NCBI RefSeq assembly: GCF_964204645.1
Contig: NC_134034.1
Coordinates: forward strand, 3,752,072 to 3,816,071
Reading direction: 5' to 3'
Length of the DNA: 64,000 nt
From: Tubulanus polymorphus
Lineage: Eukaryota > Nemertea > Palaeonemertea > Tubulaniformes > Tubulanidae
Shown here: one piece after another, positions 1-10,182 of the stretch
Layout of the letters: each line of letters opens with the position of its first letter
How positions within the stretch are numbered: the stretch's first letter is position 1
Notes under the pieces: generated by a model
The model's database searches: none
What the model was told of the DNA's origin: nothing
The model's input: only the letters and a program-made list of their open reading frames with translations
Position numbers and translations under genes: made by a program

Positions 1-796
1 ATGTTTTTCGTCCTCAATTTGATTTGAGTTGCAAAGCTTACAGGTCCAGCGCTGGCTAACCTAAGCGGGTTGGCTGTTCTGGCTGTGAGACTGTGGACTC
101 GCCCTCGTACACAGTACACACAGCCTGTTTGTTGGTTCTCATTGGTTTCCCAATCAATAATTTTCACAAAATCGGAAATTCCCGCATAACTAAGTACCGG
201 TAGGCCTCTAACTTAGTACAGTTAGAAAACTGAGCCCGTATGCTGATTGTTAAATTCATTTGAATAAGCTGAAGTCAATTTCGAATCAACCTGTTCATGA
301 TCAGTACAAAAGTACATAGGCCTAACTTTATCGCTGTACCAGTGCTATCATATTTGCTTTTCCGTCAGACTTTTGTCGAGTTTTGAGTTAGATCATGGAC
401 TCTAAAATTATTTAGAGTCCATGGTTGAATATATCCCATTCCCAGGGTCCTGACGAGATGATACAAGATGATATTGAGATATAACATATTTTTAGATCAT
501 TCGATATTAAAAAATTATTGCACATATTCTTTTATAATTGAAACCAAAAAGCGAACATTGTCATGATATAAAACGCGTTTCTAAATCCATGAATAGGCCT
601 ATTAACAAACGAACGCAAAGAGTTTACGATGTTTAAGATGTTGAATACACAGTTCAGATAAAGCATATTTCTAGGTATAATGATAGGTATGATAATTTAA
701 ATCAAACAGTTTTCTACGAATTAGTTTGCTTTAGGCCTAATTCATCACATCAAAGCAACAATTCGATGAATAGTTTATAAGTGATACACTTATAAT
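1..796. other. Intergenic, no gene seen
   Basis: AT-rich sequence with scattered TAGGCCTA-like words. I see no ORF with coding character, splice-flanked exon or RNA gene. Confidence 0.6.
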
Positions 797-1021
797 GATA
801 ACCACCCTCAAACGTGGTGAACGGATAATAAGATAAAAACCCGTTATCTACAAATTAAAAGAATTTAAAAAACAAGAAATTCTTTTATTCGAACAATATA
901 AAATATATAAAATACAGGACGTTTCGATCTCACCCTACAGATCATGGTCAGGTGTGTGACCTGACGATGATATCTACGTTTTTAAATTCTTTTGAGTTGT
1001 AGACAGTGGGTTTATATCTTC
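797..1021 (-). repeat. Inverted-repeat element, copy 1
   Basis: The ends share an inverted motif around AAGATAAAA...ATTAAAAGAATTTAAAAA, read back near the right end as TTTTTAAATTCTTTTGAG. The middle holds GACGTTTCGATCTCACCCT followed by a TCAGGTG word. A unique end (ACCCTCAAACGTGGTGAACG) lies on the left. A second copy at 6354-6562 is in the opposite orientation. No coding capacity is visible, so this is probably a non-autonomous TIR element. Confidence 0.75.
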
Positions 1022-2025
1022 TTTGACACATTAGTCTCTCATTATCATTAAATCAATTTAAATCAATCGTACCGTACGATTGTATATCAACATCAGATCT
1101 GGCTTTTTTAGTTGTTTTCCCGGTTGGGGCAAGGTAAATGTAGGCTTAACCCAAATCTATCCTCACCTGCCGGGAGTCAAAAATGCTAGGCCTAAATCTC
1201 CGAGGAGATTTCACCTGCATTGTGTTCCTATTTTATTTTATATGACTACGACCAAATCGACAAGAACGGTGTTCTTGTTTACACTGTTTTTCAGGCGTAG
1301 GCCAAAAAAAAATCAGTCAGCATTGCCAAGTTCAAGAATTCATATCCAGGATATAATCAAATAAGAAAAATACATATTGTGGTATCTTTTCATTTCAATC
1401 AACTCGAAGCGTTAAGGAGCAGGGCTTCCATAGCAATGTGATGTGTACCGTACGGTGCTGTGCACTCCCACCAGGTGGGGATAGTGCCTTCAGTCCCTAT
1501 GTATGTCTTAAGTTAAATTCAATCGGAATGGTTAAATTCAATTGGAATGCTAGCTTTGCTAAAAATACCTTCATGGACTTAGATAGCCTAACTTTCCGAC
1601 GATTTATTCATCTACCGATCTTTGCCAGTATGTTTTTACCATGATGTGTATGACCCGATCAATAAAATTTGATTTGATAAGATTTCGTATTTAGCAATGG
1701 ACGAGCAGGCCCGTGCCGAGCTTTTGGATGGGCAGTTCTACTTCTCTACCGTGAATAGGAGCCCTTTCCTAAGACAGGACAGATCTTAAATAACCTATCG
1801 ATAAGCCTAAACTCAAACAATAAAACCTGAGCACATCATTTGAGAATGGATAAGGCCTACTTATCATCGTGTTTCCAAAAAAAACATGAAAATCGGTAAA
1901 AATTTCGAAAAATCTTGGGTGGTTGTGGTATCTCGGGGACGACTGATCGTTGGTGAATATTCTTTGAGAGGGTGGTTCCATTTTACACGAAATCTAACAT
2001 CTTTTTTTCTGTGGACCGTTTTCAG
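1022..2025. other. Intergenic or upstream intron of the Ly6 gene
   Basis: No convincing exon. Around 1660-1680 the text AATAAAATTTGATTTGAT resembles the 3' tail (AATAAA followed by short tandem repeats) of the CR1-like LINEs elsewhere in the window. The signal-peptide exon of the downstream Ly6 gene should lie here or further upstream, but I could not identify it. Confidence 0.4.
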
Positions 2026-2987
2026 GGTGTGACGCTATAAAAGTGAGCGAGTGTTACAAATGCAGCTCGTTCGCCGCTGGTGAAGAGGTTTGCGAATCTG
2101 GTTCGCTCGACGACTTGTCGCAGTTCGTCACGCAATGCAATTCGACCGCCCAGAAATGCGCGAAACTCGTGCAAATGTACCACACCAGCCTGACTACCAG
2201 TAAGTTTACACTTTAATCTATCTCCGATAAACTCTTGAGAGGTCATTTAATTAGTATGACGATTAAAGCGAAATATATCTACACGTACAAATAAATTCGA
2301 TATTAAGCACACGTAAATTGCCGAATCTATAAGCGTTTTCATAACAGTTAAAAACGTGCACTGATTTTCTAAATCATATCCATTTTTTGTTGCATCAAAG
2401 CTCTGAATTTGAAAGGATTTCCATCAGCCAAAAATAAATAAGTTTGCCGAAACCTCATGAAAGTTTTGTATTACTTGTCAAATGTTACTGGAGCTAGTAC
2501 AGTCTACCCCCGATATACGGCCGCCATACGCTAGAATACCACCAAAATGTGGGCCACATCTATACCGCCAAAATGTGGGCCACATCTATACCGCCAAAAT
2601 GTGGGGCGGTATATCGGGGGTTGACTGTACTAGCGCCAGTAACATTTTTGGACTGTTTTTCGTTATCATGGCGGGATTCTCTCTACATCATCGTCATAAC
2701 ACGGATTAATAGTGTTTTATCAATCGTGTATCGTCGTTTTATTATCCTCAGCTTGCTTCATCTTTTTTCTTGTTTCTGTTTCAGCGGTTTCGGGAGTGGT
2801 TAGAATGTGTACGACGGACACGTCCGACAATGGTTGTCACAGGGCGTCGGTCGGTTCGACCGGTCAGTCCAGTCAACGCTGCCTCTGCGACGACGCCAAC
2901 AACTGTAACTCCGCGTCCGTCGTCACTATGACGACCGTCGCTATGCTTTTGACGTCGCTCGTATCGTTCGTTTCGATTGGTTCATAA
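2026..2987 (+). CDS. Ly6/three-finger domain protein with GPI-anchor signal, last two exons (5' partial)
   Basis: Two exons, 2026-2199 and 2785-2987, both flanked by good splice sites (TTTTCAG acceptor and GTAAGT donor; TGTTTCAG acceptor). The phases agree: one base is carried over the intron. The joined product begins CDAIKVSECYKCSS and contains ...QCNSTAQKCAKLV... and ...RCLCDDANNCN. Such a cysteine ladder ending in a CxCxxxxxCN box is typical of Ly6/uPAR three-finger proteins. The chain ends in a hydrophobic tail (VAMLLTSLVSFVSIGS) just after the CN box, as expected for GPI attachment at the cell surface. The exon with the signal peptide was not found. The intron holds a TIR element (2484-2643). 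Binding partner and function cannot be read from the sequence. Confidence 0.85.
2484..2643. mobile_element. Short TIR element (pogo/Tc1-like ends) in the Ly6 intron
   Basis: Near-perfect inverted ends: GTTACTGGAGCTAGTACAGT on the left is mirrored by ACTGTACTAGCGCCAGTAAC on the right. The inner ends read CAGTCTACCCCCGATATAC and GTATATCGGGGGTTGACTG, set in TA dinucleotides as in Tc1/mariner/pogo insertions. Inside, a ~28-bp phrase (ACCGCCAAAATGTGGGCCAC) is tandemly repeated. It carries no transposase. Confidence 0.75.
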
Positions 2988-3087
2988 TCGAAGCTTCCGG
3001 TTCAGCCGTAGATTTATTAACATTTTCGAAATTTGAACGTACATTTTGGTTTTGAAGTTGAACAACTCGGGACTGTAGAACTAGGGG

Positions 3088-3255
3088 CTTAATCCGGATC
3101 AGTCAGGACCAATGGAATTAATCCTGTTCGTGATAAATCCGAATTACGGTAAAACCAGCTTAATCCGGATTAGCGGGGATGCAATATTGTGACATGAATA
3201 ATATCTCGATCCATTTGATCAACATCCGGATGAAGCTGATCCGGATTGAGCGGGT
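3088..3255. repeat. Short inverted repeat with AATCCGGAT ends
   Basis: CTTAATCCGGATCAG at the left is mirrored by CTGATCCGGATTGAG at the right, with another TAATCCGGATTAGCGGGG inside. It is a likely non-autonomous TIR element in the 3' flank of the Ly6 gene. Confidence 0.5.
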
Positions 3256-3259
3256 TTGA

Positions 3260-3560
3260 CTTGTTCCACAGTTCTGAGTTAGAATTAACTCTGAGCTAAA
3301 GTTAGTTCATTTTCAATGAGTTAACCCAGAGTCAAATCTTAACTCTCCGGACCCAGTTCCACAGCTGGATCCAGTTCCACAGTTCTGAGTTAAGATTTAA
3401 CTCTGAGTTAACTAATCAAAAATGAATCTACTTTTACTCAGAGTTTAATTCTTATTCACAACTGTGAAACTGGGTTAAGATTTGACTCACGAGTTAAATG
3501 AACTGATTCTAACTTGGGGTTGATTAAACTCTAACTCACAACTGTGGGACCGGGTCCCGG
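3260..3560. repeat. Clustered inverted repeats with CCAGTTCCACAG...GAGTTAA motif
   Basis: CCAGTTCCACAGTTCTGAG and its inverse CTCACAACTGTGGGACCGGG recur several times, with AACTCTGAGTTAA phrases between them. The arrangement suggests two or three nested or adjacent copies of a small TIR element. Confidence 0.6.
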
Positions 3561-4375
3561 AGTCTAACTGGTCTAGTGGTTTCAGGTCGCCGTTTAACCA
3601 TGCAGGGACCATTCATTCATTACGTACGCACAAAATCTGGAATTTTTTATAACCCACCTTCAACGCAAATCGGCCATGGACATTGAATATCACAGTGCGC
3701 TTACCCGTCCCAGTCCCCGAGCGCTTCACGTAATAAATGAATAGCTCCGCGCGTAGTGTACAGCTATTGCATGTTTAATGGAATGCGTGAATTGATGCGT
3801 AGTTTAGTTTATGATTTGTATCTTTGCCGAAAATTCCAAAAATGATTAGTACTAAAAATAAACTTTCGAAATTCGATGAATTCCAATACATATTTATACG
3901 TATTGTATAAAGTTGTTGTTCGTTGTATTTGATGTACGTATAATCTTTTCAATAAATTTATTTTAATTTGAAAATTCGAAAAATTATTCGGTTGTTCGTC
4001 TAGGCTTTGACATTTTCTGCACCCGCTACCCAGACAATCCCACGGAACCCTCTTATCCCCGGACCTGCTACACCGCCCCAAGACAATCTGCAGACGGAAC
4101 CCTCTTTCCGGGACAGTCTGCACCGACCCAGACAATCCGCGGCCTGAACCTACCGCCCCGGACAATCTGTACCGACAACGTCTAGTCGACCAGTCACTCG
4201 GTCTGTCGTCCAGCCATTCAGTTTATCGATCGAGTCGTACAGTGGCCCAGTCACTCGATCATCCAGTTATCCAGCCGCCAGCTAGTTCACCAGTCAGATG
4301 CGCGTATACTCCGTAGGGCAGGGTGGATGGATATAATACAGTCAAAGCTCGTTATACTGCCATCCGTCAACTTAG
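3561..4375. other. Intergenic; degenerate CAGACAATC repeats at 4010-4160
   Basis: No gene seen. Between 4010 and 4160 the phrase CCCAGACAATC...GGAACCCTC recurs irregularly. It is loosely reminiscent of the CAGACAATCTG minisatellite in the introns of genes C and D. The open frame across it on the minus strand is a low-complexity artefact. Confidence 0.4.
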
Positions 4376-4800
4376 AGGACTGCTACATCAACCCGAGAAA
4401 AACTACAATGAACTATCGGACTAATTACACATAGAAAATGACCAAACAATATAAAAATGCACAGAATGATCTTCAACCTTGTAATATAGCTATTTCCAAA
4501 ATTTCGATGTATTGAATTAGGCAGCCAAGAAAATTCACCCCAATCAGTCGCTTGCCGGTTCGGACTGGTTGGAAGATCGTTTGAATGAACCGGAACCGAA
4601 TTTACCAATTACGTACTTCGATTTATACAAACAATTCTGTTAACTCGACCGCCGATCACACGACTATATCTGTACCGGTACTTCGATTTCCGATTTCAAA
4701 ATCAAACCCCCTGTTCCGCTCCCGGCAGGTGTGGCTGGTCTATAAGGGACACCAAATCAAAAAATCAAACGAAATTTGCCAACCAAATAAATACCACCAA
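4376..4800 (+). repeat. Interspersed repeat, copy 1 (pair with 53671-54091)
   Basis: This ~420-bp block runs from GACTGCTACATCAAC to CCAACCAAATAAATA. It recurs in the same orientation at 53671-54091 with scattered substitutions and small indels. Just upstream lies CAGTCAAAGCTCGTTATACT, similar to a pogo-type end, and similar CGTTATA(T/C)C words follow it, so the block may be the body of a decayed DNA transposon. No transposase is recognisable. Confidence 0.7.
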
Positions 4801-6353
4801 ATTTAGTTCATTTGGTATCTATTTGTATGTAAATTAGCTCTCGTTATATCACCTCTTACCATCCGTCATAATGCCAACGAAATCCTAGAACATAAAACTC
4901 ATGGTAAAAGCATTCGTTATACCGCCAACGATCTTTCATCAATGGCGTCGTTTTCAGTCTTTTGGTTAATAATCGATACATGTGGACGGCAGTATCACAC
5001 GTCTACTCCGTCATTTTTTTTCTATTATCTAAATGAAATGAGCTAAGATCATTCTTAAATTAAGATCAACTTATGTCTAAATCTGGATTTGGTTGCTAGT
5101 CATGTTGTGTATACTCTCCCAATTGTCATTTCGTTATACCGCCAAAATCCTGTAGGTTCCAGGACTGACGTTGTAACGAGCTTCGGCTGTATGTAATCAA
5201 ATCACATATTTTCCGAGACAAATTTTGTCCCGGAACTGCTTGTAACCGGATTCTAAACTTTGGCCCAAACAGTGACGGTGGGATATCGCGGCAACCGCGA
5301 CGTATCATTCAGAAGACTCGATCGCTCAGTCCGGTCGTGTCATAGAGACTCAAGTCCGTGGCGCTAATCATCGAGAACGATTCAATTCATATCGAAAGTT
5401 TTCAATAGGGATCACAGGTTATCGAGGTTATTCGAGTATTCACAGCGACGCATATCGTTATGGATTATGACCACGTATACGAAATGTACTAGACGTGTGC
5501 GTGTGTGTCACCCTGGTCAGGCTGTGGTTGTTCGCCGTTACGAGCGGTTCGTCGCCGCTGATTCTGCAGGATTCTATATTATATTGTAAGTTGAAATTAT
5601 ATTTGGTCGGTTTAATTCGAAAATGTACACAATGCGCATTTTCGTCAATTATTGTTGATATTCGTTACACTAAATTTCTTGGTTCAGATAGACGTAGCAA
5701 ATGCTAGATATTCGTGTCCGACCTTAATCGGTTCGACAATTGTTTAAACTGAAATATCATACTTATCGAAGACTCGGAATGATGCTGTGTCTAGCAAAGA
5801 TTTATTGATTTACTCGCATACCAGGTGCGATCTCGGCTATTTCCAGTCTTGTGTTTGTTTGTTGAGTGTTTGAACTCCGCCGAATGACCGAATCGCCGAA
5901 TTCAGTTGAAATTCGATTAAATACATTGATTAATGAAATTTACTGATGGGACATTTTTACCGCTATTGTGAATATATATTTCTCGGTTTAAAACGTATTG
6001 GTGAATTCATCGTTCGCGGTTTCGAATATCTTATTATCCATGAATAAATATTAGTGTGGCCAGCTTAATTTAATCTTAATTTAGGGTACTTTAATCTTAA
6101 AATCACGGAATTACTAAGACTGGACTTATTACCGCTAGCAGCAAAACAACACGAATTTAGTGTTATCTGGCCGTCAATCATGACACGTCGTATCTAGTTT
6201 TAAAAGACGGATCGTCCTTCTATCTCGATAGCAAATTTATATTTTGCATTTACTTGGCTACAAATTAATTAAAAAGTCTATGTCTTGATCGAATTCGGTG
6301 ATTCGACGTAGTTCAAACGCCGTGGTATTATATCTACACTGATATCTACACTA
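4801..6353. other. Intergenic, no supported gene
   Basis: Contains further CGTTATACCGCCA words near 4915 and 5130, remnants of the same transposon type as 4340-4800. A possible hydrophobic N-terminus around 5495-5578 is followed by GTAAGTTG but has no ATG in frame, so I do not call it. Confidence 0.4.
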
Positions 6354-6562
6354 ATAAGATAAAATCCCACTATTTACAGATTAAAAGAATTTAAAAACCG
6401 GAATTTATTTATTCAATCAAAAATATATAAAAGACACGACGTTTCGATCTCACCCTAGAGCTCTTCGTCAGGTGTGGTCAGGTTTTTAAATTCTTTTAAT
6501 CTGTAAATAGTGGGATTTTATCTTATTATCCGTTCACCACGTTTGAGAGTGGTTATCGTTCT
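6354..6562 (+). repeat. Inverted-repeat element, copy 2
   Basis: The inverted ends are AAGATAAAATCCCACTATTT and AAATAGTGGGATTTTATCTT. The interior GACGTTTCGATCTCACCCT matches copy 1 at 797-1021. The unique end (CCGTTCACCACGTTTGAGAG) lies on the right, so this copy is reversed relative to copy 1. Confidence 0.8.
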
Positions 6563-6628
6563 ATGATATCTACACTGTTGACAATTTTGTATTTTTCCCT
6601 GTACGTTGTGATGATTTATTTTTTACAG

Positions 6629-6742
6629 AAATCCGTCGTAACAGGATTTAATGTTGTGTCAGTCCAAATACTACGACACGAGTTGAAATATGGATCGGGA
6701 ATCGTGCCGGCGCGGCCAATGCACGAATGGATTGCGCGAATT
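6629..6742 (+). CDS. Possible internal exon, unrecognised
   Basis: A 114-bp segment bounded by TTTTTTACAG and GTAAGTAT is open in only one phase (phase 0 at both ends). It encodes 38 residues beginning KSVVTGFNVVSVQILRHELK and ending HEWIARI. The splice consensus is good but no partner exon could be joined confidently. It is an unrecognised sequence and may be chance. Confidence 0.25.
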
Positions 6743-6762
6743 GTAAGTATATACCAATTTCA

Positions 6763-7299
6763 TTAGATTCAGAATTATTTGGTGGTTTTATGCTGCATTA
6801 CGAAATGTAGTATTTTTTTTCTGCAAACCGTTTTACAAAACCCACTCCAAACTCGAATATATATTTGGACCTAGACCGATTTTCATAGAATGCTATGAAC
6901 TTTTACCCGGGGCTAACTGACTTGAAAATGAATTGAGCTAGCGCCACAGGTAAAAGTTAATACCAGTAATTCACGTTCGACTTAGAGCCTCGATATATCT
7001 AGAAAATTGTGGAGTTAATATTGATAATCAAATGCAAACGGTTCGAATTTATTTCTCCGCATTCGGTCATAATTCTTACTTGAAAGTATTTGATTTGAAC
7101 CGTGCTAGGTGTGACCGGAGGTCACAGCATTCGTTTCGTTAGTATAGGCGGACTGTGACTTCCGGCTGGGTGACGACAGTGGGTTAACATAGTGACTCAT
7201 ATTCCATCTAACTGGCTTTGAATTACTAGTTTATTATATCAAAAACCAGTTTTTATGATGCAACACAATTACATAATACTGTATGGCGGGTACATGAAG
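6763..7299. other. Intergenic, nothing recognised
   Basis: No coding or structural signal seen. Confidence 0.4.
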
Positions 7300-7732
7300 A
7301 TAATTAAAGGCATATAAATACATAATATACCAAAGGTGATTGAAAGCCTTTTCACACAGATTTATGACATACATGGCATATATCTATGTGGTCATCACAC
7401 TGCACATAGTTAGATTACCCCTTCATCAGTTGAAGACGGGTATTAAAGGCTTTCCTAAGAACAGTAGAAAGATTGTATGATTTACTAGTACTGGAAATTA
7501 AGTGGATGAATTTTTCTTTGTTCGGTTTTTTCCAGTAAGTTCTTGGAATATAGCTTTGTCTTAAGCCAGAGTATGCAGGACGGATTAAGGCAAAATGATA
7601 TTCGTCCTCAATTTTATTCAGATTACAACATCTGCAAATACGATTATCATATGGTATCTTGGGTCTGGCCCAGCGTCCAGTTTCGACTAATAGATCATCA
7701 TGACTAGAACATCTAAACCTTAAGGAGGGCGT

Positions 7733-8029
7733 AGGTCGGCCTTGCGACGGCTTGCGACTCACTGCGACGCGACTCACTGCGACCGCCAGCGACGATCGCG
7801 TCGTAACGACTCACTGACCTACGCTACCTCGCGACTGCCAGCGACGCCAGTCGCAATGAGTCGCACATGTTCTACTTTCTGCGACGCGACGCGACCGTCG
7901 CAACCGACCTGCGTGCTGTTGCGACTGGCAGCAACTAGTCGCAGACTACCGCATCGCAATCGACTTGCGCGGCCACTTGTGACGCAACGCGACGATCGCG
8001 TCGCATCGCAAGGCCGACCTACGCCCGCC
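7733..8029. mobile_element. GCGAC-rich TIR element, copy 1 (Harbinger-like TTA target site)
   Basis: A ~300-bp GC-rich unit with ends GGGCGTAGGTCGGCCTT and AAGGCCGACCTACGCCC. The interior is packed with TGCGAC/GTCGCA words. It is flanked by TTA at 7730-7732 and 8030-8032. TTA (TWA) duplications are typical of PIF/Harbinger-type elements. No transposase is encoded. It sits inside the LINE C-terminal domain. Confidence 0.85.
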
Positions 8030-8032
8030 TTA

Positions 8033-8370
8033 AGGCGGGCGTAGGTCGGCCTTTCTACGGCTTGCGACTCACTGCGACGCGACTCACTGCGACCACCTGC
8101 GACGATCGCGTCGCAGCGACTCACCGACCTACGCTACCTTGCGACTGCCAGCGACGGGTTGCGACTGCTCGCGACGCCAGTCGCAATGAGTCGCACATGT
8201 TCTACTTTCTGCGACGCGACGTGACAGTCGCAACCGACCTGCGTGCTGTTGCAACTGGCAGCAACTAGTCGCACACAGTAGCTGACGACTGCATCGCAAC
8301 CGACTTGCGCGGCCACTTGTGACGCAACTCGACGATCGCGTCGCGTCGCAAGGCCGACCTACGCCCGGCT
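8033..8370. mobile_element. GCGAC-rich TIR element, copy 2, tandem to copy 1
   Basis: Same family and orientation as copy 1. It shares the TTA at 8030-8032 and is followed by TTA at 8371-8373. It carries extra short insertions relative to copy 1, for example near 8150 and 8275. The head-to-tail arrangement with a single shared TTA suggests a second insertion into the target duplicate, or unequal exchange. Confidence 0.85.
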
Positions 8371-9006
8371 TTACAATCCTTATACGTACATCCTTGGGTA
8401 AACCTAGATATGATTCATAAATTACTCCCTTCTTAAATTCACGAAAATATTTGGCTTAAGATGAGTTTTTTTTAAAAAGTATGCCATTGCTGCTTGAACT
8501 GATCAAGCATTCTAACCTCGACTGAGCGCAAGAACCGCTTTCCATTGTCTAACCAGAATTGGCTATATCCTAGACCATTCAATAGATTTCTAACTAAAGA
8601 AGCCCAATTAATAACACGGTGATCGCGTATGATATCATCTAACATTTGATTGTACATCAGCTTAGTTTCTTGGGTTTAGTTTTAATCATATTAAGCCAGT
8701 ATTTCACAATTAACATTCTTTGCTGAATAAATATTGGATATTGACCAATTTCACTTAACACAAAATTATCAGGTGTTTTTAATCAGGAGTTTTTAACTCC
8801 CAAGATGTATTCATAAAATTTGAGAGGGATTCCCTCCAGTTTTCTGTAGCTTGAAGCCCAATATTTGGCAGCCATAAGTTAAAACATGTATTGCCAGGCT
8901 GTTATAGAATTTAATGGCTAGCCTGGGTGTATCTCTTGGATACTGTGGGAGGTATTTTCTGAAGTTATAGTACCCGGTATATATGCTGATACTCCCCGAG
9001 ACGCAG

Positions 9007-9148
9007 GGGCCGGTTGCATAGTCATGGCTTAGACATAAGACAGGTCTAAGACCAACTTAGTTCTATAGCCAATCTAACAACTTAAGACTGGTCTTAAGAT
9101 TTAAGACCACTTTTTGACTTAAGTCACGACTGTGCAACTGGCCCCAGG
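9007..9148. mobile_element. Small TIR element (GGGGCCGGTTGCA ends)
   Basis: GGGGCCGGTTGCATAGTCAT at the left is mirrored by GTCACGACTGTGCAACTGGC at the right. Internal CTTAAGACTGGTCTTAAG makes the whole unit nearly palindromic. Relatives lie at 17470-17560 and 17650-17765. It is inserted in the decayed LINE. Confidence 0.8.
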
Positions 9149-10182
9149 ATTGTTGATAGTTACATCATGTTTTCCATTGAAATTGAATTCCATACCTAAG
9201 TATGTAAAGCAAATTACACTTTTTTATTACTTGTCCGTCGATCCTCAGGACAAAATATCTTACATTCTTGACTGCTTTTCTAAAGACGACAGTTTTCGTT
9301 TTTTTCATAATTAATTCCGATATGCATTACATGACAGTAATCTAAAATATTATCAAGGGCACCTCAAAAATATTATCAAGGGCACCTCCTTTTGGCGTCT
9401 CGGCGAGTATAACCGCATCATCAGCATATAACAATGATAAGAGTTTGAATGTACCTCAGTCAATTCCATCATAATCATTGCTTTAAAATGCTCTTCCATA
9501 TCATTGATAAACAGATTAAGAAGAAGAGGAGATATACACTCTCCCTGTCTTACTCCAATGTGACATACAAAATACTCAGTCAAATCGTTATGCTGCTTTA
9601 CGCACGATTTCGTTGTTCTATACATGGAGTGCATTATTCTAAGGATTTTAGATAAACCATAAAAACCATAAACCCTACTTTGGAGTTGGTTCATCAGAGT
9701 TGACCGGTCAACTAAGTCAATAGCTTTAGAAAAATCTAGGAAAGCAGCACAGACTTTGTTACCATACTAATAAAAAGATTTTACAATTTAATTTAGGACA
9801 AACATTTGGTCTATAGTGCTGCATGATGGTCTAAAACCTGCTTGCGATTCGGAAAGGACTGGAAAAGCCTCGCACCAGGAAGATAATCTTGTATCCAATA
9901 TGGTTGAAAACAACTTTCCAAAATCAATGACTACTTAGTGGATATAATGGGGATATTTAGAGACAAATTGAAACGGCGGACGGCCCCGGGTTCCTGGAGG
10001 TCCCGGTCGAAGGTAAAGAATTTATGTTTTTGACATTTAGGAGGGTCCTATCGATCCCTGAATTTCATGATCATCAAAAACCATCGGAAACATCCTAATT
10101 TAGCCCAAGGAAGCGCATTGGACCGTCTAGAAGTCATGTGAAAATGATGGCACCTTAAAAAGTGAAACAAAATAATAGATAA

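Larger units (their letters stand above)
7300..9990 (-). pseudogene. Decayed non-LTR retrotransposon (reverse transcriptase and C-terminal domain)
   Basis: Read on the minus strand, fragments of a LINE ORF2 appear in order. At 9690-9400 is an RT block with IGVRQGECISPLLLNLFIND. At 8660-8475 is an unrecognised thumb or linker segment. At 8460-8374 is FREFKKGVIYESYLGLPKDV. At 7730-7418 is a C-terminal Cys/His segment with LRFRCSSHDDLLVETGRW and CRCCNLNKIEDEYHF. The last segment is collinear with the C-terminus of the better preserved LINE at 37.1-41.0 kb, so both belong to one family. The frame is broken many times, and two TIR insertions (7733-8370 and 9007-9148) interrupt it. It is not functional. 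Confidence 0.85.

Noticed and set aside
3809-4165. 118-aa open frame on the minus strand
   Set aside because: Covers a degenerate CAGACAATC repeat; low-complexity and no family resemblance.
5495-5707. Possible signal-peptide exon (CVTLVRLWLFAVTSGSSPLI) before GTAAGTTG
   Set aside because: No in-frame ATG and the only nearby candidate exon (6629-6742) does not join it in phase.
7742-8316. Several 60-101-aa Arg/Ser/Thr-rich frames on both strands
   Set aside because: By-products of the GCGAC-rich TIR elements, which are open in several frames because of the repeated word.
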